Position numbers and translations under genes: made by a program. 5,143 bases of DNA from Bacteroidota bacterium (GTDB lineage: Bacteria; Bacteroidota; Bacteroidia; Bacteroidales; UBA1402): the NCBI GenBank assembly GCA_030706285.1, contig JAUZOU010000239.1:1-5143 (forward strand). The letters are read 5' to 3'. Position 1 is the first letter of the stretch. Each line of letters opens with the position of its first letter. Under the pieces are notes generated by a model that saw only the letters and a list, made by a program, of their open reading frames with translations, made no database searches and was not told where the DNA came from. Below, piece after piece: positions 1 to 5,143 of the stretch.

Positions 1-479
1 AGAAAGGCATAATTCTTTTCAACTTCCAAAACACCGACAAATGTCGTTGTGGCATGTTCCAATATGGCAACCACCTCTCCTTCCGGTTCACTAAACGTTT
101 TTTTGGCTGAATGCATCACTCGCACCCGGTCTCCGTCCATGGCATGTTGAGAATTCCGCTCAGCAATGAAGATCTGATCTCCGCCATCATCTGGCAGCAA
201 ATAGTTTTTGCCGTTATGGCTTCGTTTGATGATGCCTTCGACATACAGTCCCCGCTCGTTAAACTTATATTTTCCAGTGGAGACTTCAATTAGATATTCC
301 TGAGTACATAGGTCTGAAAGGCATTCGGAGACAAGCACTTTCAATGCTTGTTTCGTCAGTCCGAGTGCATTGGCCACTTGCTGATAGTTGAACGTTCTGC
401 AGGCATCCTGCTGGAAAAAGTCCATGATCGAGACGATGAGGTCCTTTTTCTTGATACGGCCTTTTGTTTGATTTTTCAC
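1..479 (-). CDS. rnr: Ribonuclease R, N-terminal part (cut by window edge)
   Basis: Ribonuclease R is a processive 3'-to-5' exoribonuclease of the RNB family that degrades structured RNA in the cytoplasm. Only the first 159 codons are in the window; the catalytic RNB and S1 domains lie beyond position 1. Visible are a basic N-terminus, a helix-turn-helix-like region at about residues 13-65 (KDLIVSIMDFF, then QQVANALGL), a first cold-shock OB fold at about 79-143 (GLYVEGIIKR, IFIAERNSQHAMDGDRV, GEVVAILEHA), and the start of a second at about 145 (TTFVGVLEVEKNYAF). This order is typical of RNase R and its relatives. The start is taken as GTG at 479-477: an in-frame TAA lies at 494-492, no ATG occurs between it and codon 19, and starting at codon 19 would remove part of the first helix. 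No Shine-Dalgarno is seen. A terminator separates it from the upstream acyl-CoA synthetase gene, so it probably has its own promoter. The family is fairly secure; RNase R rather than an RNase II-like paralogue rests on the N-terminal HTH. Confidence 0.86.
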   Translation of the reverse strand, partial: MKNQTKGRIKKKDLIVSIMDFFQQDACRTFNYQQVANALGLTKQALKVLVSECLSDLCTQEYLIEVSTGKYKFNERGLYVEGIIKRSHNGKNYLLPDDGGDQIFIAERNSQHAMDGDRVRVMHSAKKTFSEPEGEVVAILEHATTTFVGVLEVEKNYAF

Positions 480-511
480 GTGACAGGTGATTTAAAGAAT
501 TTTGCGATGTT

Positions 512-519
512 CAAAGATA
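512..519 (-). promoter_or_regulatory. Candidate -7 promoter element for rnr
   Basis: Read on the minus strand this is TATCTTTG, a full match to the Bacteroides -7 consensus TAnnTTTG. It would put the transcription start near 505 and give a leader of about 26 nt before the GTG start at 479. The -33 part is poor: at 18 nt upstream, the spacing of the other two promoters in this window, the bases are AGAA, and the nearest T-rich run (TTTTTC, 546-541) is too far for a good fit. It lies downstream of the terminator of the preceding gene, where a promoter for rnr is expected. Confidence 0.4.
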
Positions 520-556
520 ATTAAAAAGACTTTAGCATTCTGAAAAACAGCGCAAC

Positions 557-584
557 AAAAAACCCGGGACCTATGCCCGGGTTT
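557..584 (-). terminator. Intrinsic terminator after the acyl-CoA synthetase gene
   Basis: The arms AAACCCGGG (560-568) and CCCGGGTTT (576-584) form a perfect 9-bp stem with a 7-nt loop. On the minus strand the stem runs into a six-T tract (562-557), the classic Rho-independent form. It begins 26 nt past the synthetase stop codon. On the plus strand only three T follow the stem, so it should act mainly on minus-strand transcripts. It would end the regulator-synthetase transcript before rnr. Confidence 0.9.
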
Positions 585-610
585 ATGTGCCTGAAATGGC
601 TTTCGTGTGT

Positions 611-2260
611 TTATGCAGGCGTAATACCTTGTTCTTTCAACAATTGAAGGCTCATTTCCTTCAGTTTGAACTTCTGGATCTTACCACTTCCAGTCATCGG
701 AAATTCCTTAACAAAGAAAATATACTTCGGAATCTTATGACGAGCAATCTTACCACGACAAAAATCCCTCACTGTCACATCGTCCATCGTTACACCTTCG
801 TGCAAAATGATAAAGGCACCAACTTCTTCACCATATTTCGGGGAGTCCACACCAACAATCTGTACATCCTTAACACCCTGAAGATGATATAGAAATTCTT
901 CGACCTCCCGCGGGTAAACATTTTCACCCCCACGAATGATCATATCTTTGATCCGGCCGGTAATCCGATAGTTCCCATCTGAATCCCTCAAACCAACGTC
1001 ACCGGAATGGAGGAATCCATCTTTGTCGATCACTTCGGCCGTAGCCTGAGGATTCTTGTAATAACCTTTCATAACCAGATAGCCACGGCAACAAATTTCT
1101 CCGTTCACATGATCCGGGCATTCCTCTCCTGTTTCCGGATTGACCACCTTCACTTCCGTAAATTCATACGGACGACCGACAGTCTGAGTCCTGACTTCAA
1201 ACGAGTCGTCTATACGGGTCTGTGTCATACCTGGTGATGATTCTGTCAAGCCGTACACACTCGTAACCCTCATATACATCTTTTCGCTGACCTGTTTCAT
1301 CAGCTCGATTGGACACAATGAACCGGCCATAATACCTGTCCGCAGGGATGACATATCAAACAGATTGAACATCGGGTGATGCATTTCAGCAATAAACATA
1401 GTCGGTACACCATAAAGTGCCGTACACCGTTCTTTATGGACAGAGGCAAGTACGACCAACGCATCAAAACGTTCCACCATCACCTCCGTACATCCGTGGG
1501 TCAGACAGTTCATCGTAGCCAGCGTTACCCCAAAGCAATGGAACAAGGGCACGCATACGCACAATTTGTCCTTTTCGGTGAATGCCATGTGTTCACCTGT
1601 GAGATAGCCATTATTGGAAAGGCTGTAGTGCGTCAGCATGACACCTTTAGGGAAGCCTGTCGTACCGGATGTATATTGCATCATGATGACGTCGTCCGGG
1701 TCAACTGTCTTTTCAGTGTCATATAACAGTTGCTTGTCCATCGTCCTTCCAAGCAATAACAATTCAGCTGAACTGTACATGCCACGGAATTTTTCCTGAC
1801 CGATATAGACAACATTTCTCATAAAAGGGAACCGTTCACTCCGAAGCTGCCCCCGCTGACAAGATCTCAACTCAGGAAGCATCTCATAGGTCATGTCAAC
1901 ATAATTGGAATCCCATGTCCCATCTGTGATGCAAAGTGTGTGCATATCGGAATTGCTGACAAGGTATTCCAGTTCTGCCTGTTTATAATTGGTATTGACC
2001 GTTACATAAACGGCACCGATCTTGGCACAGGCATACATATAGGTCAGCCATTCCGGTACATTCTGAGCCCAGATACCGACATGGTCACCTTTCTTCACTC
2101 CGATGGCAAGAAAGCCGAGGGCGGCCTCATCAACGCGTTTGTTGAATTGTTTCCAGGTAAATCTAAGATCTCTGTCCGAATAGACAATGTACTCTCTGTC
2201 CGGCGCTTTTTCCGCCCAATATTCCAGCCAACCGCCAAGGGTTCTGTTAATTAATTCCAT
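611..2260 (-). CDS. AMP-forming acyl-CoA synthetase
   Basis: This 549-residue cytoplasmic enzyme of the ANL superfamily activates a carboxylic acid with ATP to an acyl-adenylate and then transfers it to CoA. All core motifs are present: the phosphate-binding loop YTSGTTGFPKG (196-206), YGLTE (336-340), the ATP-ribose aspartate in HSGD (Asp421), the hinge region GRIKD with RGGENVYP (435-450), and the C-terminal adenylation lysine in TGSGK (Lys527). It therefore looks fully active. Length fits fatty-acyl-CoA synthetases of the FadD/ACSF2-like type, and the N-terminus (TWKQFNKRVDE, GIWAQNVPEW) resembles Bacteroidales homologues remembered as medium/long-chain acyl-CoA ligases. The true substrate (fatty, branched-chain or aryl acid) cannot be decided here. 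The ATG at 2260 lies 11 nt after the stop of the XRE/cupin gene, so the two probably form one transcript, ended by the terminator at 557-584. No clear Shine-Dalgarno is seen. No frameshift or missing motif was found. Confidence 0.93.
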   Translation of the reverse strand: MELINRTLGGWLEYWAEKAPDREYIVYSDRDLRFTWKQFNKRVDEAALGFLAIGVKKGDHVGIWAQNVPEWLTYMYACAKIGAVYVTVNTNYKQAELEYLVSNSDMHTLCITDGTWDSNYVDMTYEMLPELRSCQRGQLRSERFPFMRNVVYIGQEKFRGMYSSAELLLLGRTMDKQLLYDTEKTVDPDDVIMMQYTSGTTGFPKGVMLTHYSLSNNGYLTGEHMAFTEKDKLCVCVPLFHCFGVTLATMNCLTHGCTEVMVERFDALVVLASVHKERCTALYGVPTMFIAEMHHPMFNLFDMSSLRTGIMAGSLCPIELMKQVSEKMYMRVTSVYGLTESSPGMTQTRIDDSFEVRTQTVGRPYEFTEVKVVNPETGEECPDHVNGEICCRGYLVMKGYYKNPQATAEVIDKDGFLHSGDVGLRDSDGNYRITGRIKDMIIRGGENVYPREVEEFLYHLQGVKDVQIVGVDSPKYGEEVGAFIILHEGVTMDDVTVRDFCRGKIARHKIPKYIFFVKEFPMTGSGKIQKFKLKEMSLQLLKEQGITPA

Positions 2261-2271
2261 GCGCTTGCTGA

Positions 2272-2847
2272 TTAGAATGGGGTATAGACGACAGCCACAA
2301 TTTTGGCTTTTGATTCGTTGGCGGCATGGACATTGTGTTCGACAATCGAATCGTAATAAATGCTCTCGCCAGGATTCAGGACATATTTTTCATTGCCGTA
2401 GGTCACTTCAACGATACCTTCCAGTACAAACATAAATTCTTCCCCTTCATGAGAAGAAAGTTGGTAGCCATCTTTCGAGGCCGAGTCAATGTCAATCAGG
2501 AATGGTTCCATATGCCTGCCGGCCTTTGACTGTGCAAGGGCAAAAAAGTTCAGGTAATTATGAGAGTTGCCCGTTTCACTGGAAAAGCTGATGCTTTGAG
2601 GTTGTTCGTTTTTTCTGCAAACAACAGGGCCGAGGTTGTCGTTATCATCCAAAAAGGTACCGAGTCGAACACCTAGTGCCCGTGCGATTTTTAGTAGCGG
2701 AGCCAGCGAAGGAAGATTGATATTTCCTTCGATGCGCTCAATTTGTTCAAGACTCAATCCAGAACGTTCTGCTAACTGTTCTGCTGAAATTTGTTTGGAT
2801 TCGCGGATGGATTTGATTTTGGATCCGACAGAAATAACATTTCCCAT
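2272..2847 (-). CDS. XRE-family transcriptional regulator with C-terminal cupin domain
   Basis: This 191-residue protein is a one-component regulator: an N-terminal XRE/HTH_3 DNA-binding domain (about residues 7-65; GSKIKSIRES, SAEQLAERSGLSLEQIERIE, PSLAPLLKIARALGV) joined to a C-terminal cupin_2 sensor barrel (about 113-190). Cupin motif 1 is seen as SSHEGEEFMFVLEG (131-144) and motif 2 as NPGESIYYDSIVEH (158-171). Of the usual metal ligands, His133, a Glu at 136/137 and His171 are present, but the first His of the H-x-H pair is Ser131. The domain may bind a small molecule, with or without metal. It is the first gene of a likely two-gene unit with the acyl-CoA synthetase 11 nt downstream, so it probably controls that gene and itself; this is inference from context. 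The ATG at 2847 leaves a normal short N-terminus ahead of the HTH. A promoter match lies about 40 nt upstream. Ligand and direction of regulation are unknown. Confidence 0.9.
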   Translation of the reverse strand: MGNVISVGSKIKSIRESKQISAEQLAERSGLSLEQIERIEGNINLPSLAPLLKIARALGVRLGTFLDDNDNLGPVVCRKNEQPQSISFSSETGNSHNYLNFFALAQSKAGRHMEPFLIDIDSASKDGYQLSSHEGEEFMFVLEGIVEVTYGNEKYVLNPGESIYYDSIVEHNVHAANESKAKIVAVVYTPF

Positions 2848-2884
2848 AATGGCGTGTTTTATATCAATTCGAAATTAAACAGCG

Positions 2885-2914
2885 CAAATTTAAGCATATT
2901 TTTTATAAATAAAA
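2885..2914 (-). promoter_or_regulatory. Candidate promoter of the XRE/cupin - acyl-CoA synthetase unit
   Basis: On the minus strand TAAATTTG (2892-2885) matches the Bacteroides -7 element TAnnTTTG exactly. TTTT (2914-2911), one mismatch from the -33 TTTG, lies 18 nt upstream, the same spacing as in the facing promoter at 3067-3096. The start would be near 2878, giving a leader of about 30 nt before the ATG at 2847. An inverted repeat at 2920-2936 sits just upstream of the -33 element. Confidence 0.6.
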
Positions 2915-2919
2915 TCGTT

Positions 2920-2936
2920 TTACATGTATTTTGTAA
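2920..2936. repeat. Inverted repeat TTACA-N7-TGTAA, possible operator
   Basis: TTACA (2920-2924) and TGTAA (2932-2936) form a 17-bp interrupted palindrome, with a second overlapping palindrome TACATGTA at 2921-2928. It lies directly upstream of the -33 element of the XRE/cupin gene promoter. Dimeric XRE regulators often bind such sites, so autoregulation is possible. The arms are short and AT-rich, so chance is a real alternative. Confidence 0.35.
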
Positions 2937-2974
2937 GAATTCAGGCAAAAGTCAGCAGGTAAGAACTTCATCGA

Positions 2975-3033
2975 TTCAGCTAGTTGTAAATAAATGAGTC
3001 AAAGGCCTATACAGCCAATGAGACTAGCCTGAA
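2975..3033. repeat. Imperfect inverted repeat with a 38-nt loop
   Basis: TTCAGCTAGT (2975-2984) is complementary to ACTAGCCTGAA (3023-3033), giving 10 base pairs with one bulged base. The loop of 38 nt contains AGGCCT and the word AATGAG, which occurs twice in the segment. The repeat sits between the two divergent promoters, in neither predicted transcript. It could be a widely spaced operator pair, part of an unrecognised small RNA, or chance. Confidence 0.35.
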
Positions 3034-3066
3034 CAACGCAAATAAACCGGAAAAAACGTCATTTCT

Positions 3067-3096
3067 TTTGATAGCTGTGATTAATGACTAATTTTG
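3067..3096 (+). promoter_or_regulatory. Promoter of the LD-carboxypeptidase gene
   Basis: TTTG (3067-3070), an 18-nt spacer and TAATTTTG (3089-3096) match both boxes of the Bacteroides promoter (TTTG and TAnnTTTG) perfectly. The start would be near 3103, with a leader of about 47 nt before the ATG at 3150. This is the best promoter match in the window. Confidence 0.75.
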
Positions 3097-3120
3097 TTTC
3101 TTCAATGCAGTTGTGACCAT

Positions 3121-3134
3121 ACTGTACGAACAGT
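3121..3134 (+). repeat. Small hairpin in the leader of the LD-carboxypeptidase gene
   Basis: ACTGT (3121-3125) and ACAGT (3130-3134) form a 5-bp stem with a 4-nt loop. If transcription starts near 3103, the hairpin is in the 5' leader and ends 15 nt before the start codon, close enough to affect ribosome access or to act as a protein-binding palindrome. It is short and may be chance. Confidence 0.3.
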
Positions 3135-3149
3135 TTTGATACATTCAAT

Positions 3150-4067
3150 ATGATTTTTCCACCATTCTTGACTGAAAACGACCACGTCCGCCTGATTTCC
3201 CCGGCTGGTGTCATAGACCCATCCCTGATAGAGGGAGCGGAAAGAAGGCTCAGGTCATGGGGCTGGCAAGTGACTTGCGGAAAGGCAGCAGCCGGTTCAT
3301 ACGGCCGTTATTCGGGGACCGTTGCCGAACGGTTACAAGACCTGCAGGAAGCGCTTGACGATCCTGATTGCAAGGCTGTTTTCTGCAGTCGCGGCGGTTA
3401 TGGAACCGTCCATCTGATTGACAAGATTGACCTGACTCAATTTAAAAAGCATCCCAAGTGGCTGATCGGCTATAGTGACATTACCCTATTGCATACCATG
3501 CTTCAGCTAAATGGTTTCGCTTCGATCCATGGCGGCATGGCCAAACGGCTGGCAAACGGCGATGATCCGGCCGGGTTGGGGCTATCTTACAGCCCGCTCA
3601 ATACGCTCCATGAGATACTAGATGGGGCGTTGCCAACTTACCGGACGGACAAACATCTGTTGAACAGAGTAGGGACAGCGCAGGGAATCCTTCGTGGCGG
3701 AAATCTTTCCATTCTGTACAGCCTGCGTGGTACTCCGTTGGATGATATTCCTGAAGGTTGCATCTTATTTCTGGAAGATGTAGGTGAAAAGCCTTACTCG
3801 GTGGACAGAATGCTGCACAACCTGAAACTGGGAGGTATCCTCTCCAGATTGGGAGGGCTGATTGTGGGCCAGTTTTCAGATTGTGAAGAAGATCCGTTGA
3901 TGAATAAAACCGTTTATGAACTGATAGCCGATATCGTTTCGCCATATGACTATCCGGTCTGTTTCGATTTTCCGGTCGGCCATACGGAAAAGAATGTGCC
4001 ATTGATCACAGGAAGTCTGGTTCGGTTATCTGTTGATAAGCAACAGGTTCAGCTCTCCAATCTTTAA
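3150..4067 (+). CDS. LD-carboxypeptidase, peptidase family S66 (LdcA-like)
   Basis: Enzymes of this family cleave the L,D bond between meso-diaminopimelate and the terminal D-alanine of peptidoglycan tetrapeptides in the cytoplasm, a step of murein recycling. The 305 residues match the usual family length of about 300. Landmarks are the N-terminal strand VRLISPAG (13-20), SRGGYGT (80-86), the nucleophile motif GYSD with Ser109, the acidic motif FLEDVGEKPYSVDRML with Glu209 as the probable catalytic Glu, and FPVGH with His278. The Ser-Glu-His triad thus appears intact, with spacings like those of characterised LdcA enzymes. No signal peptide is visible, as expected. The ATG at 3150 places the family's conserved start correctly and follows a good promoter; no Shine-Dalgarno is seen. 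The related microcin C7 immunity protein MccF shares this fold, but nothing in the context suggests a toxin. The glutaminyl cyclase-like gene follows after 132 bp without a visible terminator. Confidence 0.93.
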   Translation: MIFPPFLTENDHVRLISPAGVIDPSLIEGAERRLRSWGWQVTCGKAAAGSYGRYSGTVAERLQDLQEALDDPDCKAVFCSRGGYGTVHLIDKIDLTQFKKHPKWLIGYSDITLLHTMLQLNGFASIHGGMAKRLANGDDPAGLGLSYSPLNTLHEILDGALPTYRTDKHLLNRVGTAQGILRGGNLSILYSLRGTPLDDIPEGCILFLEDVGEKPYSVDRMLHNLKLGGILSRLGGLIVGQFSDCEEDPLMNKTVYELIADIVSPYDYPVCFDFPVGHTEKNVPLITGSLVRLSVDKQQVQLSNL

Positions 4068-4199
4068 AGGCTTGAAGGATCTGATGAAAGGACACGATGC
4101 ATGAACTTATGAAACGAGCCTGTTTGTACCAAACGTTAAAGCAGATCATCACACGACAGGCAGAGTTCCATATGGCCTTGGACAAAAAATTAGTATCAT
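4068..4199 (+). other. Spacer between the LD-carboxypeptidase and glutaminyl cyclase genes
   Basis: These 132 bp hold no convincing terminator and no clear TAnnTTTG promoter box. A 5-bp hairpin GTTTG/CAAAC with a 3-nt loop lies at 4122-4134 and has no T-tract. A 67-codon ATG frame begins at 4097 and overlaps the next gene by about 100 nt in another frame, but resembles nothing recognised. The downstream gene could be read through from the carboxypeptidase promoter or use an unseen promoter. Confidence 0.5.
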
Positions 4200-5143
4200 A
4201 TGAAAACTTTCAACGTGAACACATTAACCATGACAATGGCTGCCATCCTGCTTTGCTCCTGCGGCTCAGGTTCAAAAAAAGCAGAAGCCGCTACAGCTGA
4301 AAATACGGCAGAGGCGCCGGCTTTTGTGGCCGACAGTGCCTGGAAATACACGGAAGCACAAACCTTGTTTGGACCGAGAGTGCCCAATACTGATGCCCAT
4401 GAAGCTTGCCGCACGTATCTGGTCAACACACTGAAACAATTCGGAGCAACCGTCACTGAGCAACAGGCCAATTTGAAGGCCTATGACGGAACTGTCTTGA
4501 AATCGACCAACATCATAGCCTCATTCCAACCGGAAAAAACAGCAAGGATTCTGCTTTGCGCCCATTGGGATTCAAGGCCATGGGCTGACCAGGATCCAAA
4601 TCCGTCCAACTTTAAAAAACCGGTGATGGGGGCCAACGACGGCGCCAGTGGTGTAGGCGTTCTGATGGAAATAGCCAGACTACTTGGAAAAGAAGGCGCA
4701 GAAACGTCTCCGTCTGTCGGTGTAGATATTGTGTTGTTCGACTCGGAAGACTATGGTTGCCCAACGTTCTATAAAGGGCCGGACGATGATAAGAGCTGGT
4801 GCCTTGGCACTCAATACTGGGCAAAAAATCCCCATACGCCTGGTTACAAAGCAAAATACGGTATTCTGCTGGATATGGTCGGAGGTAAAGCACCGACGTT
4901 CTATTGGGATTACTACACGATGAAATACGCTTCAGATGTTGCCAAGAAAGTCTGGGACGTTGCTGCAAACCTGGGTTACAGCAATATGTTCGTTCCGGGT
5001 GAAGGGGCCGCCATCACCGATGATCATGTGTTTGTCAATCAACTAGCCAATATTCCCTGCATTGACATCATCGATTGCGATCCAAGCAGCCAGAATCCAT
5101 TTGTTGAATACTGGCACACAACGTACGACACCATGGCCAACAT
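4200..5143 (+). CDS. Glutaminyl-peptide cyclotransferase-like lipoprotein, peptidase family M28 (3' end cut)
   Basis: The 314 visible residues form a lipid-anchored M28-fold zinc enzyme that, by family, converts N-terminal glutamine of exported proteins to pyroglutamate. The N-terminus is a lipoprotein signal, with a short hydrophobic core (MAAILL) and lipobox LCSC, lipidated at Cys21. The following residues GSGSKK show no acidic surface-export motif, so a periplasm-facing location is more likely. Active-site landmarks are AHWDSRPWAD (121-130), GANDGASGVG (144-153; Asp147), FDSEDYG (180-186; Glu183, Asp184), GILLDMVGG (221-229; Asp225) and EYWHT (303-307; His306). These fit the animal-like (type II) glutaminyl cyclases known from Porphyromonas and Prevotella. 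An M28 aminopeptidase is the main alternative. The ATG at 4200 is the first in frame after a TAG at 4191-4193 and gives a proper signal peptide. The gene continues past the window; the remaining part should be short, since His306 lies near the family's C-terminus. Confidence 0.9.
   Translation, partial: MKTFNVNTLTMTMAAILLCSCGSGSKKAEAATAENTAEAPAFVADSAWKYTEAQTLFGPRVPNTDAHEACRTYLVNTLKQFGATVTEQQANLKAYDGTVLKSTNIIASFQPEKTARILLCAHWDSRPWADQDPNPSNFKKPVMGANDGASGVGVLMEIARLLGKEGAETSPSVGVDIVLFDSEDYGCPTFYKGPDDDKSWCLGTQYWAKNPHTPGYKAKYGILLDMVGGKAPTFYWDYYTMKYASDVAKKVWDVAANLGYSNMFVPGEGAAITDDHVFVNQLANIPCIDIIDCDPSSQNPFVEYWHTTYDTMAN

Larger units (their letters stand above)
2848..3149. other. Divergent intergenic region (302 bp)
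   Basis: This AT-rich gap separates the minus-strand regulator-synthetase unit from the plus-strand carboxypeptidase gene. It holds one promoter candidate facing each way and three inverted repeats, listed separately. No tRNA-like or other known RNA fold was recognised. The only ORFs are very short; for example a 12-codon frame from the ATG at 2994 has no support. The stretch between the promoters (about 2937-3066) is longer than two simple promoters need and could hold operator sites or a small RNA. Confidence 0.75.

Noticed and set aside
1376..1726. A 116-codon plus-strand ORF, with others at 587-892 and 1940-2254
   Set aside because: All lie antisense within the acyl-CoA synthetase, which carries every ANL motif; none shows a domain or promoter of its own.
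2994..3032. A 12-codon ORF in the divergent intergenic region, considered as a leader peptide
   Set aside because: It lies upstream of the predicted carboxypeptidase promoter, so it would not be in that mRNA, and nothing else supports it.
3598..4002. A 134-codon minus-strand ORF
   Set aside because: It lies wholly antisense to the LD-carboxypeptidase, whose motifs are intact, and its translation has no recognisable domain.
4122..4134. GTTTG/CAAAC hairpin considered as a terminator after the carboxypeptidase gene
   Set aside because: The stem is only 5 bp, AT-rich, and no T-tract follows.
4097..4300. A 67-codon plus-strand ORF between the carboxypeptidase and the cyclase genes
   Set aside because: It overlaps the signal-peptide coding region of the cyclase by about 100 nt in another frame, resembles no family I know, and its C-terminal part is only an out-of-frame reading of that gene.
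4612..4968. A 118-codon minus-strand ORF
   Set aside because: It is antisense to the active-site region of the glutaminyl cyclase-like gene and looks like low-similarity shadow sequence.
1..5143. Search for mobile elements, CRISPR arrays, toxin or defence genes, tRNA and rRNA
   Set aside because: No transposase, terminal repeats, repeated spacers or RNA-gene signatures were seen; the genes are ordinary housekeeping and metabolic types.

Overview
The window looks like an ordinary chromosomal stretch of a Bacteroidota bacterium, most likely of the order Bacteroidales. Three things point there. The proteins resemble Bacteroidales versions of RNase R, an AMP-forming acyl-CoA synthetase, an LD-carboxypeptidase and a lipoprotein glutaminyl cyclase. 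The genes lack clear Shine-Dalgarno sequences. The intergenic regions carry matches to the Bacteroides-type promoter (TTTG near -33, TAnnTTTG near -7). This rests on reading the sequence and on family knowledge; no database search was run, so the genus is left open.

Layout: positions 1-479 (minus strand) hold the first 159 codons of ribonuclease R (rnr), cut by the window edge and apparently starting at GTG. A strong intrinsic terminator at 557-584 (minus) separates it from the two-gene minus-strand unit upstream: an XRE/cupin regulator (2272-2847), then, 11 nt later, an AMP-forming acyl-CoA synthetase (611-2260). A 302-bp divergent intergenic region (2848-3149) follows, with a promoter candidate in each direction and three inverted repeats. 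On the plus strand are an S66 (LdcA-like) LD-carboxypeptidase (3150-4067) and, after 132 bp, a glutaminyl-peptide cyclotransferase-like M28 lipoprotein (4200 to the window end, truncated).

How the genes may work together: the regulator and synthetase are probably one transcript, and the cupin domain may sense a small carboxylate or acyl compound linked to the synthetase, though the ligand and substrate cannot be read from sequence. The plus-strand pair joins muropeptide trimming in the cytoplasm (peptidoglycan recycling) with N-terminal pyroglutamate formation on the periplasmic side of the envelope. No terminator is visible between them, so co-transcription is possible but unproven.

No mobile element, CRISPR array, tRNA, rRNA or clear novel system was found. 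The points most worth a second look are the regulator-synthetase pair, the altered metal-site motif of its cupin domain, and the structured divergent intergenic region.
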